Shown: piece by piece, positions 32,100 through 42,268 of the stretch
Layout of the letters: every line of letters begins with the position of its first letter
Numbering within the stretch: the first letter of the stretch is position 1
Assembly: GCA_025716815.1 (NCBI GenBank)
Contig: JAIXMN010000063.1
Location: forward strand, 1-53,553
DNA length: 53,553 bases
From: Dichotomocladium elegans
Taxonomy: Eukaryota; Mucoromycota; Mucoromycetes; Mucorales; Lichtheimiaceae
Reading direction: 5' to 3'
Notes under the pieces: generated by a model
What the model saw: only the letters and a program-made list of their open reading frames with translations
Databases searched by the model: none
Told to the model about the DNA's origin: nothing
Translations under genes and position numbers: made by a program

Positions 32100-32980
32100 G
32101 AGGCGGCATTGTGGCCCTGGCCGCCACAGTATAAACAGAGATTCAGCTTGCGACGTCGATCCTTTTCCTCTTTGGTCAGAGGTCCGAATTTGGCAGGGGC
32201 AGTGTCGATTTCCATGTCCTGTACGTCAGGAGGTGTGGACTGGGCAACGTGTGGATTCCGGACAGGAGGGGAAAACCTGTATGCTGGGCGTTGCGGGCGT
32301 TTCCCATCGCGAGCACGCACACGGGTGTCCAACTCGATTACTTTTGAGGCGTATGACCATATTTCGTCGGGGAGGTCACGGGTGGTGAGTTGGTCCTTGA
32401 TACGGTCTGACCAACTAAGCTCCAGAATTGCGAGCAAGGCAACATCATTGAAGCCTGTTTTGAGTGCTAAGCGACGGAACATCGCAACGTGCTCGCTGGC
32501 AGGTTTGGATCCTTGACGTAGGGTGAGCAATTTGTGCTGCGCGTCTTTCAGCTCGTTAATCTCTCCAAAAGCGGCGCGGAAAGCTTGGAGGAAAGCGGGG
32601 AATGAGAGCATGATGGGGTCGACTTCTTCATCATCCAGATCCATGATGTAGGGCTCGGCCCAAGTGAACGCGATACCAGACATGTTTGAGCACATGAATA
32701 AAATTTTTGTGAGGTGATCTGGGTAGCGCTTTGGGTTTAAGCGGATGGCAAGCTTGACCTTCGCGATAAACGTGGACACCTCTGTAGTCTCACCAGTGAA
32801 CGTCGGAACTGAAATTTTGATTTCGCCTGTACCTGCATGAATGTCACTTCCCGCATCCAGATGGAGGCGCGACATGGAACTGGTGACATCCTCGGTACTA
32901 GTGGCATTGACAACCACAGGCTGTGGTTCGTTGTCGTCATCTTGAGCTCGCGGAACTCCAGATTGACCAAACTTAGGCAT
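32060..32980 (-). CDS. Gyp-4 gag
   Basis: 306 residues from ATG 32980 ([13 protein letters not shown]); the frame also runs upstream without an ATG. The capsid core reads [22 protein letters not shown] ... [23 protein letters not shown] knuckle [15 protein letters not shown] lies near residue 285. It ends with GKGNPQGL, and the last codons overlap pol by 40 nt in the -1 frame. It forms the particle shell that packages element RNA. Confidence 0.92.
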   Translation of the reverse strand: MPKFGQSGVPRAQDDDNEPQPVVVNATSTEDVTSSMSRLHLDAGSDIHAGTGEIKISVPTFTGETTEVSTFIAKVKLAIRLNPKRYPDHLTKILFMCSNMSGIAFTWAEPYIMDLDDEEVDPIMLSFPAFLQAFRAAFGEINELKDAQHKLLTLRQGSKPASEHVAMFRRLALKTGFNDVALLAILELSWSDRIKDQLTTRDLPDEIWSYASKVIELDTRVRARDGKRPQRPAYRFSPPVRNPHVAQSTPPDVQDMEIDTAPAKFGPLTKEEKDRRRKLNLCLYCGGQGHNAASCPKKGKGNPQGL

Positions 32981-33015
32981 TTTGCGGATGGACAAGAAAG
33001 TAGGTAACACCAGTG

Positions 33016-33027
33016 ATCAGATTATGA
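33016..33027 (-). promoter_or_regulatory. Gyp-4 primer-binding site of the self-priming type
   Basis: Directly after the 5' LTR the coding strand reads TCATAATCTGAT. Its ATAATCTGAT is perfectly complementary to ATCAGATTAT at 33462-33453 inside the LTR, about 35 nt downstream of a TATAAATA box (33497-33490), where the transcript should begin. Tf1 primes by folding its own 5' end onto such a site. No tRNA-like TGG start is present. Confidence 0.7.
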
Positions 33028-33678
33028 TGTCAGAATATAACTGGGGGTAGTCTAGGTAACAGGACTTGCGCTCGGACAGAGGACAGGATAAGAGGAAGGC
33101 ACGGACTAGGAACTGGAAGATAGCGGTAATGCCGGTAATGGAATAAAGTGGAAAGATCAGGAAGCTATTCTAAAATCAACGCTAGTACTACTAACCAGAA
33201 GTATGCCAGATGGCAGATCAAAACAAGACAAGAAGAGAACAGGAAGCAAGTCAAGAGCTAGACTAAAGGGGTGGGTGTTAGGTACTTTCCATTACGCAGC
33301 ATACACCAAGTCGGATAACTACCAGGAACAAGGCAGAGCCGGAGAGGCGCGACAAGACGGATCAGATACTTCGGGATAAGAGCAGAAACGGTTTACAGGA
33401 CAGGACCGAGGCTTGACCAGGACAAGGTAAGTGGTTCTTGGTAATTGTGACAATAATCTGATGATATTTATTAAGACAAACTATGGCAGTATTTATACTA
33501 GCTATGATGTGTAGGACCAGAGTTCAGATAGCCTTGGACGTTGAGATACTGACTGGAAATTAATAAATGCAGTCGATAGATTGGGGAATTGGCCGGGAAG
33601 CAAATTAATGCAATAAGGGTGTCCATTGCATGAATGAAAATGCACGACCCTAAATTGATTCCCATTTTGGTCATGACA
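33028..33678 (-). repeat. 5' LTR of Gyp-4
   Basis: 651 bp, TGTCAT...CTGACA on the coding strand, with TATA box at 33490-33497. AATAAATAT lies between it and the inferred transcription start near 33462. Followed on the other side by the AAGAG duplication. Confidence 0.93.
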
Positions 33679-33683
33679 AAGAG

Positions 33684-33734
33684 CTTGAATTCGCCGCGCG
33701 CGATGCTCGACAAGGTCTCTCCTCTATGGTCTAG
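33684..33734 (-). repeat. LINE-A 5' tip and tRNA-Glu 5' segment (duplicate of 38084-38134)
   Basis: With the AAGAG before it, this 56-bp stretch (33679-33734) is identical to 38079-38134. The right part TCCTCTATGGTCTAG equals the first 15 bases of tRNA-Glu. It is read as the 5' end of LINE-A plus the target duplication made when LINE-B entered the same tRNA site. The exact LINE/target border cannot be fixed from these two copies. Confidence 0.7.
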
Positions 33735-36700
33735 TTCAAAGATTATTTATTCTATGGCTCGTAAAGGTAGCATCCATTAGGCAATCTACCAGCCAGTAAT
33801 GATAAGGGGGTGGAGGAGGAGTATTAAATAGATATAAGTGAGGGAGTGATCACAGGAAAAACCCATCAGGGACGAAAAAACCTGCGTGCAGGGAAGAGAG
33901 AAAGAGATGAGGAAGAGGGGACAAGTAAGAATGGGAGCTAAGCTACACGGACAAAGAAGCGAAAAGAGGACAGCCGTTAATCAGCGTCGGAAGTAGTGCG
34001 GGTGAAGAACTCTTCAAGGGCAAGTCCTTGAGGAGGTTCACTGTCAAATTCTGCGTCAGGATGACAGCAGGTGTCTACATCCCGAAGCGCGGAAAGAAGC
34101 ATAGGCCACGTACGTCGCCAATGGCCTTGCTTCAATCCATGAGCGCACTTGGGTAGCGCATTCATGATCGCATCAAGAGGATGCTGATCATCGCCAACGG
34201 GGCCAGGAAAGCTCTCTTGAAGGAGCTGGATCATCGGGCCAACGAGATCGCAAGTGATAAAGTGCCGTCGGCTGGCGGTCACCCCACAACGGCAGGTCTT
34301 GAGGGGGTGCGGTGGTAACCAGTGCATCCGCCACTTGACGAGACGGTGCCGGGCGAGGTTGCTGGCTGGCAGATGCAGGATCGGATCAAAGCGCCATTCC
34401 TCCAGTGCACGGGCCACAGAGGAAAACTTTGTGCGACGTGACGTAAGCTCCAGGTCAAAATGATGGTCCAGGATATGCGTCATCGGGTCATGCGGAAGGG
34501 GGGCTTGGCAGGTCAAAATTTTGTGGTCGCGCCAGAGCGCATTGTTCGTCAGGTTATTCCACAATTCCACGGGGTGGTGACGCCGCAGAAAACAAGTGAC
34601 GAGACAGGCCAACAATGTCGACGGAGGCACAGAATATGCGTGGCAAAGGAACTTGAACACCAGAATGCGAGCGCGGAATGTCATGGATGGCAATGCCCCA
34701 AGATGCAACGGCATTATCGTCGGCGTGGTCGCTAGCGGGTCAGTAACGTTCAGCGCCAGGCGAATGCAACGTCTCTGAGCCGCCTCAAGCGTATGACGCT
34801 GTGCAGCAGTCAGCGTGATAATGGCGAGCCCGTATTCAAGAATAGGGCGAATGAAGGTACGGTACAGCCGGAGTGTGACACCCAAGCCGAAGCCGTACTG
34901 ATGAGCGCCAAGCGCATGCAGAAGCGACATGGCGGCAGTGGTCTTGGTGGCGTTGGTCTGTATCATGCGGGTGGTGTCAATACCGTTGGCGTTGAAGGGG
35001 ATGCCAAGGTATTTAAACCAAGGCACTTGTGCAATATTTTCTCCATATAGGCGATAGTGGACGTGAGGATCGCCGTTCACGATCGTGCACTTGTTTGGGT
35101 GCCAGTGGTAACCAAGGCGGGAGGAGTGGAGTTCGCACATGGCCAACAGCAAACGGACTTCGTCGGATGAGCCAAAGATGGCGACATCATCTGCGTAGAG
35201 CAGCGAGTTGATCGGGACAATCTCGGTATCGGAGCGTTCAGGATCACGTAGCTGCAAACGAGGCAACAGCTGGACAGATGCCTCGGTCTGACCAGCAGAT
35301 GGTACAGCACGGATCATCAGAGGACGAGAGATGCCAAGACGCAACGTCTTTGGCAGGCTGTCGATGAACACGGCGTATAGGATGGGGCTGAGGATCGAGC
35401 CTTGTAGGACGCCTCGCCTGGGACGGATCGAACGTGACTCAAAGTTCTGGAGGATGACCGACACCTGCACATCGTTGAAAAGGTGGCGGACCAGCTCGAG
35501 GAGGGGTGGGCGGAGGTGATCGGATAGTGCGTCCCATATGACCTGCCGATCAACAGAGTCATATGCCGACTTGATGTCGAGGAATGCGACAACCGGCGAG
35601 CTGCGGAATTCGCGGCGATATTGGCGCATCAACACTTGCAAGTTGAAGGCCTGGTCAAGAGCACCGCGACGAGAGCGGAATCCACCTTGCGCGACATCGA
35701 GGGGAGGCATTTCTTGCAGGATGTCAGGCAAGAGGCATCGCTCAATGAGCTTGCGGAATGTGCTCGTGAGGCTGATTGGTCGGTAATTTGCGGCAAGGGT
35801 AGGGTCGCCTTTCTTGTGGATCGGGACGACCTGGGCTGTACGCCATTGCCGTGGTACGTGCGACCATCGCCAGCAGAGTGCGAGGAAGGGGGAAAGCACC
35901 AGAGCAAGGGGGCATGCAATGGGCTTAAGCATGGCGCCGGTAATATGGTCGGAACCAGGCGCCTTGCGTGTGGGAACTTCCTTGCGAATGACACGGACAA
36001 GTCGATTCAGAGGGAAGGGGGATGAACCAACATCGTCGAGGTGATCATGACGATGAGGGGGAGGACGAGGATCATCACCGCCAAAGACGCCAGCGAGATG
36101 GGTGATCATGGTCTCGGCGGCATGATCAGGACCAGCAGGGTGGGAGAAGACAGTCGACGGTGTGCGGTTTCGCCGCATGCGCTTTACGACACTGTTTGCC
36201 TCGCTGGAACTGTGGTGCTGCATCCGCTGGCAAAACAGTTTCCACTGTTGCGAACGAGCACGGCGGATGGCGACCCGGAGGGAGGTTCGAGCCGCAGTAT
36301 AGGCCTCCCAATGACGAGCCCGGTCGATGGTGTTTGGTGCACGCAGCCACTGCTGGTATTTGTGCTGTCGTACATCAGCAAGCTTCTGCAGGTCGTCGGA
36401 CCAGAACCACTTCCAATGCTTGGGACGGATTGTGCCGCGTGTGACACTCTCATCCAGCGCCGCATAGATGCAGCTAGTCAGCCGCTCGCCGATCCTCTCA
36501 ATCCCATCGACGTCGACAAACTCTTGCTCGGCACACGTGCGGATATCTTCTTGGAGGGGCTCTACGTGTTGAGTGAATTTGGACACGTAGAGTTCCAGGA
36601 CTTCGGGTTCTTTCAAGTGCTGGAGTTTCCAGTGTTGGCGAGGCGCGTTTGCAGCAGGCAGTCTGGGCACTGCCATTGCTGTGAAGAAACGGAACACGCA

Positions 36701-38119
36701 CAGATGGTGGTCGGAGCTCAGCGACAGATCGTCGCGCACAGTGAGCGAAGGTGCGACGACGGCATCGGTCTGCGACACAAAGAGGTCGATGATGCTGTGG
36801 CCAACATTGGGCTGGTAGTAGGTGGCCTTACCATGCGCCAATGTTTCGTTCCAGACGTGGAGGCCATGACTGATAAGCCAGTCGTGAAATGCCGGGGCAC
36901 GGGGGTTGGTGTCGCGATCGCCTAGCTGGTTGCCGAGGCGAGTGTTGAGATCTCCGAATACGATGGTGTTGCTGTCGATCGGGAGGCGGTTGATGATGGA
37001 CGTGTATGTGGCGAGGTCGAGTGATGGGGGTAGGTATAGCCCGTGGAATGTCAGTGGTCCAATTGAACACGAGATGGTGTATTCATTGGGGTGTTGGTGT
37101 GGCTGGAAACCACGGCCAGCCCAGGCGACCATGGTGCGGGTGGGGGTGGAGGTAGGTTTGGGCGCCGCGCGGCGGGTGGGGCGGCCTGCATTTTTCTTAG
37201 CCACGGTTGCCCAAGAAGAAGGGCTATGGCTAGCTGGCTTGGTTGTGGGTGTAGCGCCAGTTGTAGCTGCGGTTGGTGTGGTATGCGCTTTTGGTTGTGC
37301 ATTGGCTGGTGGTGGTGTGGTTGCCATTGCCCAACGTGATGCGGCCGTGCCACGGGGGTCGACTTCCATTGCCTCTTCAACAATAGAAGCATTACCCATG
37401 CTGGGGGGAGACACACGGGTGGTTTCGGCAAGTTGGCCTTGCAGATCGGCAATCAGTACTTTGGCGGCGTTTAGTTCCACCTCGAGCTGCTTATTATGTG
37501 CAAGCACACGTGCAAGTTCGGTTGAAAACTCCTTTTGCTCAGCAATTGCACGCTCCTGTTCGTTCAAGCGGCGTTCCATGGCGCTAGCCCATGCAGGGAG
37601 GTTCAGAGGCAAGGGCTGCGGGTTGAGGTCGGTGAGACTGCAGATCTCCAGGCCAGTGACAGAGTCAACAGTGTCTGAGGTGCTGCCAATTGCAACAATC
37701 TCTGGTGTTCGGGCTCGCGCATTTGCACGAGCAGGTGTTGCTACGCGTCGGGTAGGCGAACGTGACGCCTGGCGAGAGGGGCGGGTGGTTGCGGGAGCAG
37801 CCGGCGAGGGGCGAGTGCTATGCACGCTGCTTGTGGGTGGATTAGGCATGGGGCCAGGTGTTTGGGTGCCCCTGATTTTCTTTATCTGCGGGATTTTTGA
37901 TGCTTTAGGAAGGTCTGCCGATCCTTTCCGCTTCGATAACGATGTAGGGGGGGCGTCGGGGGGTGATGCAGGTGGTTCTTGATTTGTTTTAGAGCTTTCC
38001 AACGTGTTCGCAATTAACGGTGAAATTGTCGATCCGATAAGATAGGGGTAATCACGTGACAAATTTGAAAAATATAAAAAGAGCTTGAATTCGCCGCGCG
38101 CGATGCTCGACAAGGTCTC
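33735..38119 (-). mobile_element. LINE-B: non-LTR retrotransposon joined to tRNA-Glu
   Basis: One long ORF on the minus strand, a 240-nt 3' UTR ending ...AATAAATAATCTTTGAA (no poly-A tail), and tRNA-Glu 5' sequence at both edges. An internal deletion of about 0.88 kb relative to LINE-A (junction near 37098) removed the end of ORF1 and the start of the endonuclease and fused the two frames. Confidence 0.85.
33977..37849 (-). CDS. LINE-B fused ORF1-ORF2 protein: coiled coil, partial endonuclease, reverse transcriptase
   Basis: 1290 residues from the first ATG (37849); the frame is open to 38113 with no ATG. Counting from 38113, a coiled coil lies about 184-228. At the deletion junction GFQP is followed by HQHPNEY. 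The endonuclease remainder has GDLNTRLG and SDHHL. RT shows PGSDHITGAMLKP, FLDIKSAYDSVD, GVLQGSILSPILY and catalytic YADD near 973. A CCHC motif CRCGVTASRRHFITC lies near 1274. The catalytic Glu and N-terminal third of the endonuclease are missing, so autonomous nicking is doubtful although RT is intact. The uninterrupted fused frame is unusual. Confidence 0.88.
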   Translation of the reverse strand: MPNPPTSSVHSTRPSPAAPATTRPSRQASRSPTRRVATPARANARARTPEIVAIGSTSDTVDSVTGLEICSLTDLNPQPLPLNLPAWASAMERRLNEQERAIAEQKEFSTELARVLAHNKQLEVELNAAKVLIADLQGQLAETTRVSPPSMGNASIVEEAMEVDPRGTAASRWAMATTPPPANAQPKAHTTPTAATTGATPTTKPASHSPSSWATVAKKNAGRPTRRAAPKPTSTPTRTMVAWAGRGFQPHQHPNEYTISCSIGPLTFHGLYLPPSLDLATYTSIINRLPIDSNTIVFGDLNTRLGNQLGDRDTNPRAPAFHDWLISHGLHVWNETLAHGKATYYQPNVGHSIIDLFVSQTDAVVAPSLTVRDDLSLSSDHHLCVFRFFTAMAVPRLPAANAPRQHWKLQHLKEPEVLELYVSKFTQHVEPLQEDIRTCAEQEFVDVDGIERIGERLTSCIYAALDESVTRGTIRPKHWKWFWSDDLQKLADVRQHKYQQWLRAPNTIDRARHWEAYTAARTSLRVAIRRARSQQWKLFCQRMQHHSSSEANSVVKRMRRNRTPSTVFSHPAGPDHAAETMITHLAGVFGGDDPRPPPHRHDHLDDVGSSPFPLNRLVRVIRKEVPTRKAPGSDHITGAMLKPIACPLALVLSPFLALCWRWSHVPRQWRTAQVVPIHKKGDPTLAANYRPISLTSTFRKLIERCLLPDILQEMPPLDVAQGGFRSRRGALDQAFNLQVLMRQYRREFRSSPVVAFLDIKSAYDSVDRQVIWDALSDHLRPPLLELVRHLFNDVQVSVILQNFESRSIRPRRGVLQGSILSPILYAVFIDSLPKTLRLGISRPLMIRAVPSAGQTEASVQLLPRLQLRDPERSDTEIVPINSLLYADDVAIFGSSDEVRLLLAMCELHSSRLGYHWHPNKCTIVNGDPHVHYRLYGENIAQVPWFKYLGIPFNANGIDTTRMIQTNATKTTAAMSLLHALGAHQYGFGLGVTLRLYRTFIRPILEYGLAIITLTAAQRHTLEAAQRRCIRLALNVTDPLATTPTIMPLHLGALPSMTFRARILVFKFLCHAYSVPPSTLLACLVTCFLRRHHPVELWNNLTNNALWRDHKILTCQAPLPHDPMTHILDHHFDLELTSRRTKFSSVARALEEWRFDPILHLPASNLARHRLVKWRMHWLPPHPLKTCRCGVTASRRHFITCDLVGPMIQLLQESFPGPVGDDQHPLDAIMNALPKCAHGLKQGHWRRTWPMLLSALRDVDTCCHPDAEFDSEPPQGLALEEFFTRTTSDAD

Positions 38120-38190
38120 TCCTCTATGGTCTAGTGGCTAGGATCCCGGTCTCTCACACCGGTGGCCCGGGTTCAATTCCCGGTGGGGGA
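38120..38190 (+). tRNA. tRNA-Glu (CTC)
   Basis: 71 nt folding as a cloverleaf: acceptor TCCTCTA/TGGGGGA (with G-T pairs), A box TGGTCTAGTGG, anticodon loop CTCTCAC giving CTC, B box GGTTCAATTCC. No intron; a T4 terminator lies in TATGTTTTG downstream. LINE-B abuts its 5' end, and Gyp-5 starts 32 bp past its 3' end. The gene looks intact. Confidence 0.93.
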
Positions 38191-38222
38191 ACTTAGGATT
38201 TATGTTTTGTGTCGCATACAAA

Positions 38223-38529
38223 TGTCGTGCCTATATTTTGGCGGTTACACCGTAGCCAATAGCAACAACTCAAGGGTAACAATAGAAATAGCGCGATCGC
38301 CTTTTTATCTCCTTTATTGATATCAATATAATGGGATATTTATACTATTCTAAAATGTGTCCGCAGCATGATGGTTGAGTAGTCATAATCAAGCTGAGCG
38401 TCCGCAGCAAGGAGAATGCGCAGCAGTAAGCGACTGCGCCGGAACGTGTGACAAAGAGGTTTGATGGAATTGTCAGTCCAAAAGTTCTTGCAAACGATTC
38501 TGATTGGCCAGAGAGCCTTTGTTACGACA
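38223..38529 (-). repeat. 3' LTR of Gyp-5
   Basis: 307 bp, TGTCGTAAC...GCACGACA on the coding strand, preceded by polypurine tract TGGGGAGGGGATAT. TATA-like AGTATAAATATC on the minus strand near 38340. Confidence 0.9.
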
Positions 38530-38935
38530 ATATCCCCTCCCCAGAGTGTTGGTCGTCCTCGAACAACAAAGATAATTGTGCGTGGGCTTTAGCAGCAGCT
38601 TCGAGGTGGCGGCGTTCGGCGGCTCGAGCGGCTGTTGGGTCGTACCATGGGTCGGTTGGTGTGGCGCTGTTTCTTACGAAGATGGGGCGGAGGCGATCAG
38701 TGTGCACCCAAGAGTTGTAGAGTTTGCCGTTCATATCTTCGAGTTGATAAATGTCTGTGTCAAGGTTGGATTTGATTACACGGAATGGGCCTTTCCAATT
38801 GTATTCCAGACCCAGCTTGTTTTCGTGGCGCATTAGTACGTGATCCCCCACAGAAAAAACTTGTGGCTTTAGTGCAGCATCCCATCGGGCCTTATCTTGA
38901 GCAGCGTTTGTTCGGACGCGTGTTTCAGCAGAGAT
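38522..38935 (-). pseudogene. Gyp-5 integrase C-terminus (after the premature stop)
   Basis: In frame with the upstream integrase after a single TGA (38936-38938). The context GCA-TGA-ATC-TCT suggests an original CGA. GDHVLMRHENKLGLEYNWKGPFRV, SWVHTDRLRPIF, DPWYDPTAARAAERRH and FEDDQ match the Gyp-2 tail. The ORF runs slightly into the LTR. Confidence 0.85.
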
Positions 38936-40336
38936 TCATGCCTTGCGTAGCTCGCTGAGGGCATGTATTCGAGAATTTGACACATCGGCGGTGGTAAGTT
39001 TTGCGTTCTCCTTGTCGATGTTGATATGTGGACGGAGGTAATCACCAGGTAGTTTTGGTTCTTGCCCGTATACAAGGAAGAATGGACTGAATCCAGTGGT
39101 GCAATGTCTGCGTACTCGGCATGCGAAAAGAGAAGGTTCCACAAAGTCGTCCCAACGATGAATTCGGCCATTGACATACTTTCGTATCATTTGTTTGAGA
39201 ATGCCGTTCGTACGTTCGGCCTTGCCGTTTGTGCGTGGATGGAAAGCTGAAGTAAAAACATGACGTAGCTTGATACGGCCGGTATAGTTGGCAAGAATCT
39301 TAGACATAAAGTTCGCGCCTCGATCAGTGACGATCTCATCTGGGCAACCGAAACGTAGGACAATTTCTTCGTATAGGAACTTGGCAATAACTTCTCCAGT
39401 GGCGTCAGGTACAGCACGAGCAATGGGCCAATTCGTTGCAGAGTCTACAGCGACTAAGATCCATCGGTTTCCATTTGCTGTGGTGGGTAACTCGCCGATG
39501 AAATCGAGATGCCAGCGTGAAAATGCGGGAGGAACATCCAAAGGCTTCATTGGAGCATGGTGAATATGTCTGTCGGCGTTTGCAGCAAGTTGGCATTGTG
39601 GGCAGGTAGTGAGCCAATTAGCGATGTCAGTCCTCATATCCGGCCACCACCATCGTTTTCGCATCAGGTCGTAGATGTTTGCGTTCCCAGAGTGGCCGAA
39701 TGATTCATGGAATTGCTGAACAAGGTCTGCGCGTCGAGCGAAAAGCACATAGCGGACTTCTTGTGTCTCTTTACCTGCTTTGACTTTGCGATAGACGCAA
39801 TTGTTCCGTACAATAAAACGATCCCTATGCTTGATCAAAAGGTCGCGATATGATGCAGGCCAGTCGCTCTCCGGCTTGGCATAAAACTTAGGCCAATCGG
39901 TTTCTTGTAAGGATCGTACCGCATAAAGATAGTCAGGTTCCATCGTGTCTTTGGCTGGTTTGGATGAAACCCCATCGCGGCGAGAGAGCAGATCGGGGAC
40001 GTGGTTGTCAGAGCCAGGTTTATACTTGATTATCGGATCATAAAGCTCAATCTCAGCAATCCAACGAGTCAGCCGGGGAGTAGGCGTGGTCTGTTCGCGA
40101 TAGTACTTGAGGGGAAGGTGATCCGAATATACCGTATATGTTCGACCGTCAATAAAGCATCGCCAGGTACGAAGAGCATGTAAAATACTAAGCAGCTCGC
40201 GTTCCTGGGCAGGGTAGTTGCGTTCAGCTGCAGAGAGCTTCTTGGACTCGAAAGCGATTGGGTGCATGTGACCGTCCTCCCCTTCTTGCAAAAGGACGGC
40301 GCCCACGCCGTAATCGGAGGCGTCTGTTTCAATCAC
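38936..40336 (-). pseudogene. Gyp-5 pol: RNase H and integrase core
   Basis: Starts in RNase H (IETDASDYGVGAVLLQ) and runs through the integrase zinc finger (HSGNANIYDLMRKRWWW, CPQCQ). DDE residues lie in WHLDFIGEL, VTDRGANFMSK and NGKAERTNG. It ends at the TGA at 38936. It is joined to the RT part by a one-base shift near 40372. Confidence 0.87.
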
Positions 40337-41595
40337 AAAGGGTAAGTCCGAGTTGGGCGGTTGCAGTATCGGGCTTGGCTGAGACTGGCTTTGATTTTGT
40401 CAAAAGCCGCCTGGCAGTCTGGGGTCCATTCAATTGCGCGTTGCTTCGCCCCTGTTCCTTTTGTCAAGTCGGTTAATGGTGCAGCAATGGCTGCGAAATC
40501 GCGTATGAAGCGTCGGTAATACGATCCGAGTCCCACAAACTGGCGCACCTGTTGGACATTCTTGGGAATAGGCCATTCTTGAATCGCCTTCACCTTTGCG
40601 TCAGACGGGAGGATACCATGCGCTGTTACGCGATAACCGACAAACTCGAGTTCGGACTTGTTAAACTCACACTTCTTGAGATTAGCTATGAGTTTGGCGT
40701 CACGGAGACACTCCAGAACTAGGCAGACATGTTCGTAATGCTCTTCGGCGGACTTGCTGTAAATGAGAATATCATCGAGGTAGACGAGGGCAAAGTCATC
40801 GAGATAATCTGCGAGTACGGTGTTCATGAGCTTCTGGAAGGTAGGGGGCGCATTAGTTAAACCAAATGGCAATACAAGGAATTCGAATGAGCCGTATCTG
40901 GTGTTGAATGCCGTTTTTGGAACGTCCTCATCATGGATTCGTACTTGGTGATATCCGCTCTTGAGGTCAATGCTTGAGAAGAATTTGGCGCCTCCGAGAC
41001 GTTCCAGACATTCGTCAATGCGAGGTAATGGATGCGTATTGCGACGAGTGACTCGGTTGATAGCTCGGTAGTCGACACACATACGCATTTCACCATTTTT
41101 CTTGCGGACAAATAGAACTGGCGCACCCCATGGCGATGAAGTCGGTCGAATCAGACCAAGATCTAGTAACTCCTTGAGCTGTTTGCGCAGCTCGTCTAGT
41201 TCCCGTGGACTCATTTTGAACGGTGGCCTACTGATCGGCATGGCATCACCCGTGTCAATAACATGTGTTACCTGTCTTGGCGGTGGTAGTCCCGGGAGCT
41301 TTTCTTGAAATACGTCTGCATACTCTGCCAGCATGGCCTTAAAGCGATCATCCGTCACCGCTTCAGATTCGACGTCCTCCGGACGGATGTAGCATATAAA
41401 CATCGATTGGAGATCGTTCCTGCGCTCATAGCGCTCAAGCTGGCGGTTGGATATCAAATAAGCGAGATCAGGAATTTGGCGAGCGAACTTGGGCCGCATG
41501 GTGTATGTGATGTTGTTGTGAGTGATACGCCACTGATCGAGATCCCAATCTGGCGTAGGCTTCATCCGCTTAATCCAGTCGCGGCCAAGGATCAA
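40333..41595 (-). pseudogene. Gyp-5 pol: reverse transcriptase
   Basis: Begins at the end of protease (LGRDWIKRMKP). RT motifs are [29 protein letters not shown] and YLDD ([13 protein letters not shown]). It loses frame near 40372, just before RNase H. Upstream it is out of frame with the zinc-knuckle/protease ORF owing to a shift near 41610 (LDTKFD region). Confidence 0.87.
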
Positions 41596-42257
41596 GTCGA
41601 ACTTCGTGTCAAGGAGTAAGCTGGCACAAAGTGGGTGAATCCATCGATGTTGATATTAAGTATGACCTTCTCGGTAATGCTGAGTATGTGGCCACCTGCT
41701 GTCTCGACTGAGCGACTCATAACACGTGTACGAGGTAAGCCCTTCACCAGATCGGGTGAAACGTATGTCGCTGATGCGCCGCTGTCGAGGAGCGCTTCAC
41801 ACAGTCGTCCATTGCAGGTTAAGTTATACAATGGTAGGTCGGTTTCTGCCATTGTGTGTAGTTCGTTGATATGTCGTACGTCATTGTCTAGTTCGCCTTC
41901 GTAGTTTGCTGGGATAAAGTCATTGTCATCGAGTTCGATTAGTTTTATCGCTGGCGTGTCGGTATTATATGCTAATTGGTCTTTTCTTGGGTGGGTTGTG
42001 GTATGTCTTCGTGCCGCAGCATCGTCTGTTTTTTGGTGTGTACCCCGTTTTGTCTGTGTTGCGAATGGGCGAAAGCGTATGTTGTTTGGTAATGTCGGTA
42101 ACATGCAGTGTCTGGCGAAGTGGTTTTCATTACCACAGTTGTAGCATCTCAAAGTTCGTTCGGAAGTGCATCCATATTCACCGTGACCATGGCCTCCGCA
42201 GTTGTAGCATCGATCGTTAACAAAATTCGAGTTGTCCATCAGTAGATCGAACTTCAT
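41592..42257 (-). pseudogene. Gyp-5 truncated gag (two zinc knuckles) fused to protease
   Basis: The ATG at 42257 lies inside the primer-site region. Two CCHC knuckles, CYNCGGHGHGEYGC and CYNCGNENHFARHC, are followed by a linker and protease LLDSGASATYVSPDL. The capsid domain normally preceding the knuckles is absent, so the protein could not form particles by itself. Knuckles and protease share one frame, unlike Gyp-2 and Gyp-6. Confidence 0.82.
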
Positions 42258-42266
42258 CAGCTACCA
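42255..42266 (-). promoter_or_regulatory. Gyp-5 primer-binding site
   Basis: Coding strand TGGTAGCTGATG two bases after the 5' LTR. The first nine bases complement the 3' end CAGCUACCA found in fungal initiator tRNA-Met, so that tRNA is the likely primer. The same site occurs in Gyp-6. Confidence 0.6.
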
Positions 42267-42268
42267 AT

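Larger units (their letters stand above)
27651..33678 (-). mobile_element. Gyp-4: intact-looking Tf1-like chromovirus
   Basis: Complete structure on the minus strand: 651-bp LTRs at both ends that look identical by eye, a 5-bp duplication AAGAG (27646-27650 and 33679-33683), a self-priming site, gag, a -1 frameshift signal, an uninterrupted pol with chromodomain, and a polypurine tract AGAAGGGGAG. Identical LTRs indicate a very recent insertion. It landed in the 5' region of LINE-A. Best candidate for an active Gypsy element here. Confidence 0.93.

Noticed and set aside
27651..33678. Segmental duplication explaining the two 651-bp copies
   Set aside because: TG...CA ends, polypurine tract, priming site and 5-bp duplication identify them as LTRs.
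36041..37982. Long plus-strand ORFs at 36041-36925 and 36906-37982
   Set aside because: They are antisense to LINE-B coding sequence in G+C-rich DNA and show no domain.
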